Below, one piece after another: positions 20,742 through 31,809 of a stretch of DNA of 64,000 nt. Location: the NCBI GenBank assembly GCA_002049455.2, contig KV918913.1, forward strand, positions 1-64,000, read 5' to 3'. The position numbers were made by a program, and so were the translations under genes. The stretch's first letter is position 1. Each line of letters begins with the position of its first letter. The notes beneath the pieces were generated by a model. It was not told the DNA's origin, did not search any database, and worked only from the letters and a program-made list of their open reading frames with translations. The DNA comes from Porphyra umbilicalis. Taxonomy: Eukaryota; Rhodophyta; Bangiophyceae; Bangiales; Bangiaceae.

Positions 20742-23208
20742 ACCTGCCGGACGTCGACCCGACGCTGCACACCCGGATCCGCCGCATGCTGGACCAGCAC
20801 AAGGCAATGTGGACGGGCCAGGCGCTCGGCGTCATCAAAGCCACCCAGCACCGCATCGACCTCAACGCCGGCGCCCGGCCCGTCCGCTTCGCACCGCGCC
20901 GTGCTGGGCACACGGCGCGGGAGGCCGAGACGGCCGAGGTCAAGCGGCAGCTGGAGGCGGACGTCATCGAACCGACGTCGTCGGAATGGGGCTTCCCGGT
21001 CGTACTCGTCCCCAAGAAGGATGGCACCCTCCGCTTCTGCGTCGATTATCGACTGCTGAACGTCGTCACCAAGAAGGATTCGTACCCGCTGCCCCGAATG
21101 GACGAATGCATCGATAGCCTCGGTGAGGCGACCATCTTCTCGACGTTGGATTGCAACGCCGGCTACTGGCAGGTTGCCATCGCACCCGAAGATCGGGAGA
21201 AGACGGCTTTCGTGTGCCACGAGGGCGCGTACCAGTACAAACGGATGCCGTTCGGCCTAACGAACGCCCCGGCCACGTTCCAGCGGGCGCTGGACATCAT
21301 CCTCTCCGGCGTGAAGTGGCAAAGCTGCCTTATCTACCTCGACGATGTCATGTGTACTCCAAGACGGAGGAGGAGCACGTCGGCCACGTCGACCGCGTTC
21401 TGCGCCTGCTTCGCGACGCGGGAGTGACACTCCGCCTGCCCAAGTGCCGGTTCTTTCGAAAGACCGTGGAATACCTCGGGCATGAAATCAAGCCGGGCCG
21501 GCTCGGTGTGATGGACGCGCACACGCGCGCCTTGCGGAGGCGCACTTCCCCAGACCCGCACGCAAGTGCGGAGCTTCGTGGGGATGTGCAACGTCTTCCG
21601 CCGGTTCGTGCCGAACTTCGCAAGGATGGCAGCGCCATTGACGGACCTCATGGGGTCCACGGCCCCCGTCCTGGTGCCCCCTGCCACGCCATTGCAGCAG
21701 CAGGCGTTCGACCGGCTCAAGGAGGCCCTCACGACCCGCCGGACCTCGCACTCCCGCGGCGCGGGCGGAAGTACGTCCTCGACGTAGATGCCTGCGGGAC
21801 GCAGGTGGGCGCCGCCCTGCTGCAGGAGCAAGACGACGGGAAACTCAAGCCGGTCGCGTACATCAGCCGGCGGCTGGCAACGAACGAGCTCCCCTACGGG
21901 GTCACGGAGAAGGAGTGCCTGGCAGTCGTCTGGGCGTCGCTCAAGCTCCGCCCCTACCTCGAGGGTGATCGTTTCCTTGTGCGCACGGACCACGACTGCC
22001 TACGGTGGATCCTCAACATTGAGGGTTCGGGGAATCCCCGCTTGGCGCGCTGGCGCCTTCGCCTCAGCGAGTTGGAGTTCGACGTCGCCTACAAGCCGGG
22101 GATGACACACTACATGGCCGACAGCATCTCCCGCCTGGAGTCCGGGGCCAGCGATGAGACCGCGTTCGACGACGCGGTCCCTGTCTTCGCTGTGCGCGCC
22201 AACACGGTCCGGGGGCTCGACGCCGCCAACTACGTTGGCGGCCCAACGGTCCGGGGCATCAACCGCGACGCGGTGCTCTCGGCCCAAGCCAACGACGGTT
22301 ACTGCAAGGAGATCGTGAAAGCCCTGAATGACGGGCGGCGCATCCCGTTCTTCGAGGATCCCGATGGGGTCCTCCGGCGACGCGCGGCGCCCGATGGCGC
22401 CCACCAGGTGGTGGTCCCGACCTCCTTGCAGGAGCAGGTCCTCCACCTGGAGCACGACGCGACCCTCGCCGGGCACCCCGGGGAATCCCGCATGTATGCG
22501 GCGATGCGGCGGTACTACTACTGGGTGGGCATGGCGGCCGACGTCGTCTCCTATGTTAGGAAATGCGACAGCTGTGCCCGGCAGCGCGTGCGCCCGCTGG
22601 CACGGCGCTCGCCCCTGACCCTGTTCCCCGCCACCATGCCCTTCCAGGACATTGCTGTGGACCTCTACGGGCCCCTCGACCGAACGGCCGCCGGCCATCG
22701 ATTCATCCTGGTGATCACCGACCGGTTCACCAAGCTGGTGCGCGCCATCCCGATGGACGGTACGTCGGCGGTGGACTGCGCCTCGGCCGTCCTGGACTAC
22801 TGGGTGGGCGCTTATGGTCCGCCGGACCGGCTGCTCTCGGACGGGGGACCCCAGTTCACCAGCCACTTCTGGGGCCAGGTTTGCAACCTGCTCTCCATCG
22901 AGCCTAAGGTGACGTCACCGTCACACCCGCAGACGAACGGGCAGACGGAGCGGTTCAACCGCACGATGCATACGATCCTAAACCACTACGTGGCGGAGCA
23001 TCCGCGGTCCTGGGACCAACTCCTTGGGGCCCTGACGCTGGCGTACAACAGCCGCCCCCACCGTAGCACCGGGGTTGCCCCGCTGGAGCTGGTCAACCCC
23101 ATGGGGGTATCCAGCTGGGCTTTCAAGGACATCCCGAAGTCCGGGGCGTACCCATCACGGCGCAACGCGGCACCGCCGCCGAGAAGCGCGCCCAAGCCTC
23201 CCTGCTGA
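20720..23208 (+). pseudogene. GYP-1 RT, RNase H and integrase
   Basis: RT (about 20740-21350): VVLVPKKDGTLRFCVDYR, DCNAGYWQV, FGLTNAPATFQ and the YLDD box at 21335-21346. The frame changes just after it (about 21350), again at about 21530 and about 21745, with coding pieces in each frame (FVGMCNVFRRFVPNF, then YVLDVDACGTQVGAALLQ). RNase H: DVDACG, TEKECLAVVW, RTDHDCLRW. Integrase (about 22440-23130): HLEHDATLAGHPG with CDSCARQR (zinc), and the DDE core with VDLYGPL, SDGGPQF and NGQTERFNR. A last frame change near 23150 leads into the C-terminal tail. All catalytic residues are present; only frame continuity is lost. Confidence 0.88.
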
Positions 23209-23846
23209 CCCGCCTCGTTCAGCTCATCCCGCAGATGCGGGCAACGCTAAAGGCCACGCAGGGGCGCTACAAGCGCGACCACGACAAGCGCCTCGCGCTG
23301 CGCGCGGAGAAGCTCACCGTGGGGGGCTGCGCGTGGCTGCGTGACCACGCCAAGGAGGAGGGCGCCGGCGGCAAACTGACGCACGTCGCCCGCGGACCGT
23401 ATCGCGTGGTTTCCACGGACGGCCCGACGGTCCTCCTGGACGTGGACGGGGAGCACCGACGGGAGAACGTGGCGCACGTCGTCCGCGCCTCGGGCACGGC
23501 CGCCGAATCCCCTGCCCAACACCCCGCGTTGCGGGCCGCGCGCTCCTTCCACGGGGCGGAGGCCGACGGCCAGCGGTATGCCGTGGACCGCATCGCGGAC
23601 CACGCGACGCTGCCCGACGGCACCCTCCGGGTCCAGGTCTACTGGACCGGATACCCGCAGCCCACCTGGATGGACGCCGCGGACGCCCCGCACGAGACGC
23701 TGCGCGTCTACCTGCGCCGCGCCGCGCGCCTGGGGCTGCCCCACACGTCCGCCGACCCGCCGCCGGCGGCCCCGCAAGCCTCGGCTCCCGACGGCGGCGC
23801 CGCCTCGGGCGGCGCCGCCGCGCCGCCCCCGGCCATCCGTGCCTGA
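23150..23846 (+). CDS. GYP-1 integrase C-terminal tail with chromodomain
   Basis: The final pol segment, ending at TGA 23844-23846. A basic integrase tail (QGRYKRDHDKRLALRAEKL, then GPYRVVSTDGPTVLLDVDG) is followed by a chromodomain at about 23578-23740: YAVDRIADHATLPDG, VQVYWTGY, PTWMDA. The aromatic cage positions Y, W and W/Y are visible. Chromodomains of chromoviruses direct integration to marked chromatin. An Ala/Pro-rich end follows. Confidence 0.82.
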
Positions 23847-24056
23847 CCCCTTGGGTCGGCGCGGTGGCCGGGCGCGGCGGGGGGGGGGATGGGTTTTTCT
23901 GGGGTTTTTGGGGGACTATGCCAAGACGTGGCGGGGCCACAACGGGCCGCGGACGCTGAGTGGGACTAAGAGCAAGCCCACGGCTTTATTCTACGGCGGA
24001 AGACGACTGAACGCCGTCGGACTAAGCGCCACACCTACGGGGCCAGGGCGATGCCC
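23847..24056. other. spacer between pol and antisense ORF of GYP-1
   Basis: About 210 bp separating the two convergent reading frames, including a G-run (23879-23888). It is where overlapping sense and antisense 3' ends would lie. Confidence 0.5.
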
Positions 24057-26457
24057 TCAGTCGCGGCGACGAAACTCCCATACGTGAACGGGGCGACCCG
24101 CCTTGCGTAGGACGCGCCGCAGGGCGGCGTGGAACCGCTTCGCCCGCGTCCGCGGGGGCTCCAGGCAGGGGGGGACGTCGGCGGCGAGCCCGATGCGGGC
24201 GTACTCGACCATCGCGGCGGTGATCTCGCACGGCCCCACCTCGGACCAGTTGATGGACGGGTCGTACCCGAACAAGGCGACAACCTGCCCGGACGTCAGC
24301 GCGTCCCGCCACTCCGTGGCCGTCACCGGGGTAGGGGGCGTCCACGACGCGGACAGCCACCAATCGTAGGCGACGTCCGGTTGCCCCGGAACGGGGGTCA
24401 CGATGGGACCGGCAACCCCGAGCTCCATCGGCGCCCCGCCGGGACCGTCGTTGGCGGGGGCGGCATCCCAACGCGCGGGGCGCGGACCGGCGGGCGCCGC
24501 GGCTTCGCCGGCGGGGCGGTACTCGGACCGCCCGTAGCCCCAGCCGCTAGCGGCGCCGTCGCGGCCCTGGCCGCCGTCGGAGGGCCACGCGGGCCCGTCA
24601 CGGCCGTCGGCCATACAGCCGCGGCCGTCACCCGGACCGGCCGCCGACCACACGCGGTCGTCCCGCACGTCGGCACGGCGGCCGTGGCCGCCGTCCCCCC
24701 AGCGGTCGTCGTGGTCGCGACGGGGGGCAGCGGCGCCGCCGCCCGACTCGGACGCCCACCCGCGCCCGGGCCGGTCACCGGCAGTGTCGGCGCGGTCGCC
24801 GCGCCACGTCGCGTCCCAGCGCTCGCCATGAGCCGTGCCGGCTCGGTCCTCGCGGCCCGCCTCTCGCGGGCCCCACTCGGCATTGCCGACACGGGTCGAC
24901 GAGGAGAAGCCGCGGGAGTAGGCGTCGGGACCCCCGGGGTCGCCGGCGCTGACCTCCTCCTCCTCCCCTCGGGGTCCCGGGGCCCCGGGTGGTGGGGTAC
25001 AGGCGGAGCCGGGCCGCCGCGCGCCATGTCGGCGTGGCGCCGCTTCCGCGCGCGGTACGCGGCCGACGCGGCCGCCTCCCCCGTCGACGGCGGGACGGCG
25101 TCCGGGTCGGGCGAAGTGAAGCCGGCCGGTATCGCCCAAGGCTCCGTCGTCACGGGCAACGCCCGCGGGGCGACGTCCGCGAGCCGCGGCTCCGCGAGCA
25201 TGACCCCCAACGGGGTCTGCGGCGTCCGCAAGACGTTCACGACGCGAACGTAGTGGCACCGGCCGTCCGCCACAGTACCCACTTGGTGGGGCAGCAGGGT
25301 GCTGGGGGCTTGACGAGTGGTGTCGTGGTGGTAGGGCAGCAGGTCATGGACTGCCGCCCAGGGCACCGCCCTCACGATGGCATCGTACTCCTCAAGGGCG
25401 TCGGCGGCACCGCTGTCGCCCGGCGCGAGGTCGTCGACCTTGAACTTCCGCGTCAAGTCGTAGTAGCACGGCGACGGCTCGAAGACGCGGTGCGTCTCGC
25501 GGTATGCACGCAGCAACCCCGACACGATGGCGGCCGTCAGCATGACGTAGGCCGTGCCCTGGATAGGGTGGCACGGGAACGCCTGAAGCAGCGACTGCTG
25601 CTGGTGCACGACGGGCGGGTACTCGTACGTCAGCAGCCGCGGCGTCGCGCACCGCGTGGCCATTGCCGGCGGCAAGGGAGCACGCGCCGGCGTCAAGGCG
25701 ATGCCGGAGCGGACGGACAGGAAGATGGCCCCGTGCCCCGCCCGTCGGGCGCTTACGAGCTCGCCGCGCGCGCGGCGCGCGGCCTCCAACGCCAAGTCCG
25801 CCGGGGCGGTCGCGGGGCCCACCGACGCCAAGGCGATCAGGGGCCCACACCCCCGAAGTTGGCGAGCGCCAAGGAGTGACCGAACGGGACCGCAGGGCGG
25901 TGGCGAAGGCGGGTGTGCCAATCCTCGAGGTAGGCGTACTCCTCCTCGCCGGCGACGAACGGGAGCTCGGCCGCGGGATGCGGGACCAAGAGCACCCGAC
26001 CCGGGTTGCACCGCAGCATGCAGCGTAGCCACGCCGCGCTGTCCCCGACGGAGCGGACGAAGGAAGCAAAGTCGCGCTCGGCCGCCGGCCGGGTGCCGTA
26101 CCCCGCCACCTTGGCGAACTCCTTGAAGGCCCGCCACACGGCAGCGGCCTCGCCGGCGTCGTGGGGATGAGCCGGGAGGAAGACGTCACTGACGAGCGGC
26201 CAGTCGGCCGAGGCCACGACCGGCCCCAGCGGGGCAAGCCACGCTCGGACGTCGGGCGGCGCCGGGCGCGGCGGGAACGCGGGGGCCGACTGCCCCAACA
26301 ACGGCGGTCGCTCCTCCGGCACGACCGCGGGGCCCCCGCCGGGGGCGGCCGCCGGGCAAGCCGCGGACCCGGCCCCGGCGCTGGTCGCGGTGGCGGCGCC
26401 CACTGGGCGGGGCGGCTTCCGCCACTCCCGGCCGTTCGGGTCGTACGGGAGCCGCAT
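24057..26457 (-). CDS. GYP-1 antisense ORF (aORF), unknown protein
   Basis: A minus-strand reading frame between chromodomain and 3' LTR. ATG at 26457-26455 (MRLPYDPNGREW); the stop is at 24057. Around 800 codons in three segments with frame changes near 25845 and 25000. N-terminal globular part: DVRAWLAPLGPVVAS, VWRAFKEFAKVAGYG, FASFVRSVGDSAAWLRCML, EEEYAYLEDWHTRL. Middle: AYVMLTAAIVSGLLRAYRE, CYYDLTRKFKVDDL, HYVRVVNVLRTPQ. Next a charged Arg/Asp/Gly-rich linker, then a compact C-terminus: WLSASWTPPTP, WRDALTSGQVVALFGYDP, AALRRVLRKAG. It matches no family I know. Its amino-acid use is protein-like, unlike the opposite strand. Confidence 0.65.
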
Positions 26458-26646
26458 ACCCGGCGGCACCGACGGGCGGGCGGGGACGGTTGGGCGGCGC
26501 CCGGGCGGTCCCGACGCGGGCGGCGCGACGGCCGACGGCGCCGGCCCCGGGGCGGCGGCCACCGGGGGCGGGCACGCCAGGGGCGCGGGGGACGGAGCCC
26601 CGACGGGGCTATCGGAGGCGTCGCCGGGGACGGCTCCATCTCAGCC

Positions 26647-26654
26647 GAAGGGGA
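26647..26654 (+). promoter_or_regulatory. GYP-1 polypurine tract
   Basis: gaagggga immediately precedes the 3' LTR at 26655, the normal site for plus-strand priming. Confidence 0.7.
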
Positions 26655-27305
26655 TGTAGTACTACGGGGCCCCCCTAGGCGCCAGGGGGCCACCGCGGGG
26701 ACGACGGCGACGGCGGGGGACGTCGGTCCCCGACGCGTGGGGGCGACGCCAGCGGCGGTGGTGGCCGACGGGTTGGCGACGCGGGATGGCGGGGCGAGGG
26801 GGCGGCCCCGCTGCCCGGCTCGGGCCCCTTGAGGGAGCGCACCCGATCCGCCGCGCCCGGCACGCGGGCCCCGCGGGAGGCCGGGTTGGCGCGCCCGAGC
26901 GGGCGCTGGCGCGCCCGAGAGGGCGCGGCAGGCGACGGCCGACCGGGCGCCACGCGGCGGGTGCAGCGCGTTGCGCGCGGGACGGTTTCTCCCCCTCGTC
27001 TGTAATGATCGCCTCGGGGGACTTGACATGCATGGAGGGAATTATCTGCATTGGTTGGTGACGGCCCGGGTCAATTCCCATTTGGGGAAATTGGGCCCGG
27101 GCGACGGTTTCCGCCCTTTTAGGACGAAGGGCGACGACGGTGGGAGGCACCGTCGTCGCCGGCAAGTAAACCGTGTCTCGATGTCTTGGCGTTTCGATCG
27201 GCCCGACTTCCCGGACCTCGAGTCCCATAGCGGGTGTCGCGCGAGCGGCTGAGACGGCCGTTACTTCCCTCCTTCTGAGGTAACCCCCTAGATTGTGGTA
27301 CTACA
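26655..27305 (+). repeat. GYP-1 3' LTR
   Basis: 651 bp, essentially identical to 15738-16388. It is followed by target duplication copy atcga (27306-27310) and then COP-2 gag. Confidence 0.95.
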
Positions 27306-30300
27306 ATCGAGGTCACAGCCGCAGTGGCGACCTCTCCAGGATCGAGTCCTACTACTGCCATAAAATTGGGCATATTTCTCACGATTGCGCAAAGCTTGGG
27401 CAAATCTCTCACGATTGCCCTGTGCTTAAGGCCAAGAACAAGAATACGGACAAGGTGGCGGCGACTGCGGCTGATGACGGTACCGACAGCGCCGACGCCA
27501 TCTATCTTGTCGGCAATGCGGCTGACAGCGATGACATCACCAAGTCATAGCTTGTCGACTCTGCGGCGTCCGCATACATGTGCTGGATGCGCGCGTGCTT
27601 CGGCGACTAGCAGACGACCACGGGACGCAGCGTCACGATGGGTAACAAGGGGTCCGGGGCCACGGCGGGTGTCGGAACTGTCGTCCTCAACGTCATCGTT
27701 AAGTGAAAGACGCGCAAGGTAAAGTTGCAAAAGGTACTTAATGTTCCTTCAATGGGCTTCAACCTCATGTCGGTCGGTATGATGGAAGAACGCGGTGCGG
27801 AAGTGTCGTTCAAGCGCGGTATGTCCATCATCAAGATTGACGAGAAGATTTCTGCGTGCGGCACGCGAAAGAATGGTCTCTACCATCTGCACGTGGCCCC
27901 TATGTCGGATGTTGCTGCGGTGGCTTCTCTGAAGCTATGGCATGAGCGTCTTGGCCACGTGAACGTGGCCGGCGTCAAGAGGATGATCAAGAACAAGGAC
28001 GTAGACGGACTGGAGTGCACTTCCATGGTGGTCAAGGACATCTGCGAGCCATGCGTGTACGGCAAGGCGGCAATGACGCCTATACCTAGCGCAGGAGGCG
28101 TTTATGTGACGAGACGGCTCCAGCTCGTGCACTCGGAACTCTGGGGACCCATGTCAGAGCCCTCTCGTGGCGGAGCGCTCTACTTCGGCATGTTCACCGA
28201 CGACTTCTCCCGCTGGACGGACGTGGTCTTCTTGCACAAGAAGAGCGATCTTTTCGCGGAGTACAAGAAGTGGCTAACCAAGGCGCAGCTGCACACCGGC
28301 ATCAAAATCAAGGTGCTATGGTCCGACAATGGCGGCGAGTACGTGTCGTCCGCATTTAAGGCACTCCAAGATGGGAACGGCACAACGCACCAGACGACGG
28401 TTCCTGACACGCCGCAGCAGAACGGAGTTACTGAGCGGCTCAACCGAGTTCTCGTGAAGATGGCTCGAACCATGATGCGACACAAGGATGTCGATCAGGA
28501 TCTTTGGGCGGATGCCATCAAGACGTCGGTCTACATCAAGAACCGCGTCACCAGCCAGGCGCTACTCGTTGGCAAGACGCCTCATGGGCTGTGGACCGGG
28601 AACAAGCCCAACGTAAGCCACATGCGGGTGTTTGGGTCAACATGCTGGGTGGTACTGCACAAGAGCCACATCGACGGCAAGTTCGGAGATAAGGCGGCAA
28701 AGGGCATTTTCGTGGGCTATCCAGACGGTAGCAAGGCGTACAAGGTCATCCTCGACGACGGCAAATTCGGCAAGGCGCGAAGCGTCGTTTTCTCCGAGAA
28801 CACCTCAATCAAGGTTGCAGATGTTCTAGAGAATTCAACCGTGGAAGATGTCGTCGAAGGCGAGACGGGCTTGGATGCTGGCAGCGACGACTTTGACGTC
28901 GACGCTAAAGATGACGGCGGAGACAACCAGCAAAATGATGGCTCGGACACGTCGGCAGACGACAATCAAGGTTCTACCCGCGCGCAAGACACGCTGCGTC
29001 GGAGCGGCAGATCGCGACGGCCGCCGGTCGAGTACTGGCGCCCAGTGAACCTCGTTGCTCACCGAGCTCCCATGACGTATGGGCAAGCAGTTCAAGGACA
29101 AGAATAGACAAAGTGGCGGGCCGCAATGGACCAGGAGATGGACTCCATCCGCAAGTACAAGACAAGGCGTTTGACGGATCGCCAGGTCGGCCGTCGCGTG
29201 CTCAGGGGAAAGTGGTTCTTCATGGTCAAGGACGAGCTGGACAAGGTCGGGAACAACACGACGCTGTACAAGGCGCGTCTGCGCTTCATTGGCAATCGGC
29301 AGATCACGGGACTTGACTTCAACGAGACTTGTGCGCCGGTGGCCAAGTTCACTACCCTTCGATGCATCCTGGCGATGACGGCGGCAAACGAGGCGAAGCT
29401 GCATCAGATGGACGTCAAGACGGCCTTCCTGAACTGCAACATTGACGAGAAGGTCTACATGGAGCAGCCGGAGCGATACGTCGATCCCACGTACCCGCAC
29501 AAGGTGTGCCGTCTTCTCCAAGCGCTGTATGGGCTGAAGCAAGCCCCCAAGACGTGGTACCCCAAGCTCGACGCCTTCGTCAAGTCGCAAGGGTTCGACA
29601 ACATCGACCCAGATGCCTGCCTCCACCTCCAGATGAATGACAGTGAGATCATCATCGTCCTGGTGTACGTCGAGGATTTTCTTCTCGTCGGGTCAAGCAT
29701 GGAGACGATTAACAAGATCAAGAAGGCGCTTCGCAAGCGCTCCGAGATGAAGGACCTGGGCGATGCCAAGGTCATCCTCGGGATAGAGATTAGCCGTGAC
29801 AAGACGTTGGGCACCATCAAGCTGTCGCAGGGAAAGTACGCGGCACAAATGCTCTAGAAGTTCGGTATGGCGGATTGCAACCCGATCGCGAGGCCGTCGG
29901 AAGCCTGATGTACCTGATGGTCGGGACGCGTCCTGATCTCGCCTTTGCGGTCGGCAAGCTAAGACGCTTCGTGTCAGGCTACGGGAAGGAGCACTGGGCG
30001 GATGTAATGCGCGTCCTCCGATATGTCAAGGGGGATGTTCACAAGGGCCCCGTGTACAACAAGTCCGCGTCGGGCATCCTCAAAGGATTCAGCGATGCCG
30101 ACTGGGCAGGTGACTTCGAGACGCGGCGGTCCACCACGGGCTTCATGATCATTCTTGGCGCGGCGGCCGTCAGCCGGGCTTCGAAATTGCAGAAAACGAT
30201 GGCGCTATCTACCATTGAGGCGGAGTACATGGCTGTTTGCGAGGCCAGCAAGGAAGCTGTTTGGCTCGACACGCTCATCAAACGCGTCACCATGCTCGTG

Positions 30301-30588
30301 ACGCAGTCGGACAATTTGGTTGGGCTGGTTAACATCAAGTTCGACAACAGTGGCTGCATCGACTTCGCCAAGAACCCCGTCGAGCACAAGCGCACCAAGC
30401 ACATCGACATTCGCTACCACTTTGTGCGGGATGCGATCACGACAAACAAGGTCATCCTCGAGCACTGCCAAACGGACGAGATGGCGGCAGACCCGATGAC
30501 GAAGGAGCTCGCCAAGGTCAAGCACGACAAGCACGTCAAGACGATCGGGATGTGCAGACTTCAAGTACGCGCCGTGAGTACATCCTGA
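27306..30588 (+). pseudogene. COP-2 gag end and pol (protease, integrase, RT, RNase H)
   Basis: Starts with a damaged zinc knuckle: the first Cys is Ser (SYYCHKIGHISHDC), and GHISHDC-like sequence is duplicated. The protease motif reads VDSAASAYM where DSGA is expected. Integrase: LWHERLGHVN, CEPCVYGKA, WSDNGGEYV, PQQNGVTERLNRVL. RT: DFNETCAPVAKFTT, QMDVKTAFLN, YGLKQAPKTW, and YVED in place of YVDD at about 29670. RNase H: FSDADWAGDFETRRSTTGF, ALSTIEAEYMAV, HIDIRYHFVRD. Stops: 27548-27550, 27608-27610, 27704-27706, 29105-29107, 29855-29857. About 20 codons are missing near 29885 compared with COP-3. Confidence 0.88.
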
Positions 30589-30723
30589 TGTGAATATTTT
30601 ACTGGTCCGATGGGGCCATGACGGGCGGCACCGGATTCGGTACGTCAAGATTCTATGCGGATTTAATTCTCGACAATTACTTCAAGGGCGGTCAGCTCTC
30701 AGGCGGCGTCAAGCAAGGGAGTG

Positions 30724-31186
30724 TGTTGGAACGTCGTGCTTAACGCCGCTGTAAGCCCTGCTGCTGTGAAAAGCAAATTTCAAGAAACCATGTATTCACA
30801 AGATTCGAACCCCTGACTCCTGGACGGAACCCGCAGGTCACGCCTACTGACAGTGGGAGCTCTACTTCCCACTAGGCTACCCATGCAACTTCCCCGCGGT
30901 TTGGTGACCGCTGGTGCATTCGACATTTGTACCCGTGCGATTTGGAGATAAATTTTGCGGTTTCACAATTTTTGTTATTGCGCTTCTGGTGTTTTGTTTT
31001 GCGTGGGCTTTGCTTTGGTCTCCGATGCTTTCATTTGGTGAGCGCTTTGATTTGGTGTGTGGGCGGGTGCGTGCGCGAGCGAGCTGTTTGCGCTGCGTGG
31101 TGGGCATGAGTGCTCCGACTTGGACTGCTTGAGAATTGCCCTTGATGGGAAGAGGAACGCTTTGGAGAAACAACCAACAAAGCTCG
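30724..31186 (+). repeat. COP-2 3' LTR, 3'-truncated
   Basis: Starts tgttggaacgtcg after a purine tract and parallels the 5' LTR to caacaaagctcgttg. The last ~65 bp of the LTR are missing, and unrelated sequence follows. The antisense tRNA-like module is kept (about 30796-30888). Confidence 0.85.
30796..30888 (-). ncRNA. tRNA-like Pol III module, antisense in COP-2 3' LTR
   Basis: Minus strand: A box TAGCCTAGTGGG (30879-30868) and B box GGGGTTCGAATC (about 30813-30802). It corresponds to the module in the 5' LTR; both boxes survive although the LTRs have diverged. Confidence 0.6.
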
Positions 31187-31527
31187 TTGAGAATATGAAT
31201 ACTCTGGCATCCGGGCATTCACACCATGGTTGTGTACACAATAGAAGACGCTTCTGAAGACGTTTCTGATGCATCCAAAAAGTCGTTGCAAAATACCCGG
31301 ATGTGAACGTATGCATATTTGACCAAGTTTTTGACAAGAAAATTGGACCACAGATGTCGTTACCAGGGGTCGTGCAAGAATCGTGCGAGCAATTTGAGTG
31401 AAACACAAGCTCGTGGTGGATCCAGCAACGACGTGCACTGCGCTGGGTGTGTCCGTGAACACACCTCAGGCGTGTAGCTCAACCCTACCTCTCGGCAGCC
31501 ATTCGCAAGACAACCCAGAGTAAACTA
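31187..31527. other. anonymous DNA after truncated COP-2 LTR
   Basis: 341 bp with no gene or known repeat; AT-richer than the elements around it. Confidence 0.45.
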
Positions 31528-31628
31528 AATACTGTCAGCAACTGTAAACATGTGGCGCCGCATATAACCGAATACAGTCTTTATTCGGCTATATCCAACT
31601 CCATTTGTTTTTAGTCGCTGACAGTATT
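31528..31628. repeat. ~101-bp foldback (hairpin) unit
   Basis: Ends aatactgtcagc and gctgacagtatt are exact inverses, and the inner parts also pair loosely down to a centre ccgaata...tattcgg (about 31568-31589). The whole unit forms one long imperfect hairpin, typical of a small foldback MITE or a decayed palindrome. Confidence 0.7.
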
Positions 31629-31809
31629 GAGGTTTTACTGCCTTGACTTGCGATCGGCTGAAGTAAGGACACTCCAATACTACTGGGAGAATGAGAAGTA
31701 CGAATGACAGCATGTATGGGGAACTGGGACGAGATGAAATCCAATTTTACTTACCTTAACAGAACCTGATCTCGTAAGAGTGTGCCACGTACCAACCCAC
31801 CATGATCCA

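Larger units (their letters stand above)
15738..27305 (+). mobile_element. Ty3/gypsy chromovirus GYP-1 (young, complete)
   Basis: 11,568 bp with two 651-bp LTRs (15738-16388, 26655-27305) that differ at four positions by my count (about 99.4% identical). The LTR ends are near-mirror images (tgtagtac...gtactaca), and there is a perfect 5-bp target duplication atcga (15733-15737, 27306-27310) inside COP-2 gag. Order: gag, protease, RT, RNase H, integrase, chromodomain, then a long antisense ORF. The pol reading frame shifts at several sites despite the fresh LTRs. Confidence 0.96.
14392..31186 (+). mobile_element. Ty1/copia retrotransposon COP-2, split by GYP-1
   Basis: 5' LTR at 14392-14931, a half-tRNA primer site, gag from 15096, then the GYP-1 insertion (15738-27305). 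gag-pol resumes at 27306 and runs to 30588. A purine tract (aagcaagggag, about 30711) and the 3' LTR (30724-31186, lacking about 65 bp of its end) follow. It is closely related to COP-3 in protein but has a different LTR. Several stops, a deletion near 29885 and visibly diverged LTRs show an old copy. Without GYP-1 the element is about 5.2 kb. Confidence 0.9.

Noticed and set aside
23961-23985. taagagcaagcccacgg resembling a Harbinger TIR with TAA target
   Set aside because: No matching inverted end nearby, and it lies in the GYP-1 spacer; probably chance.
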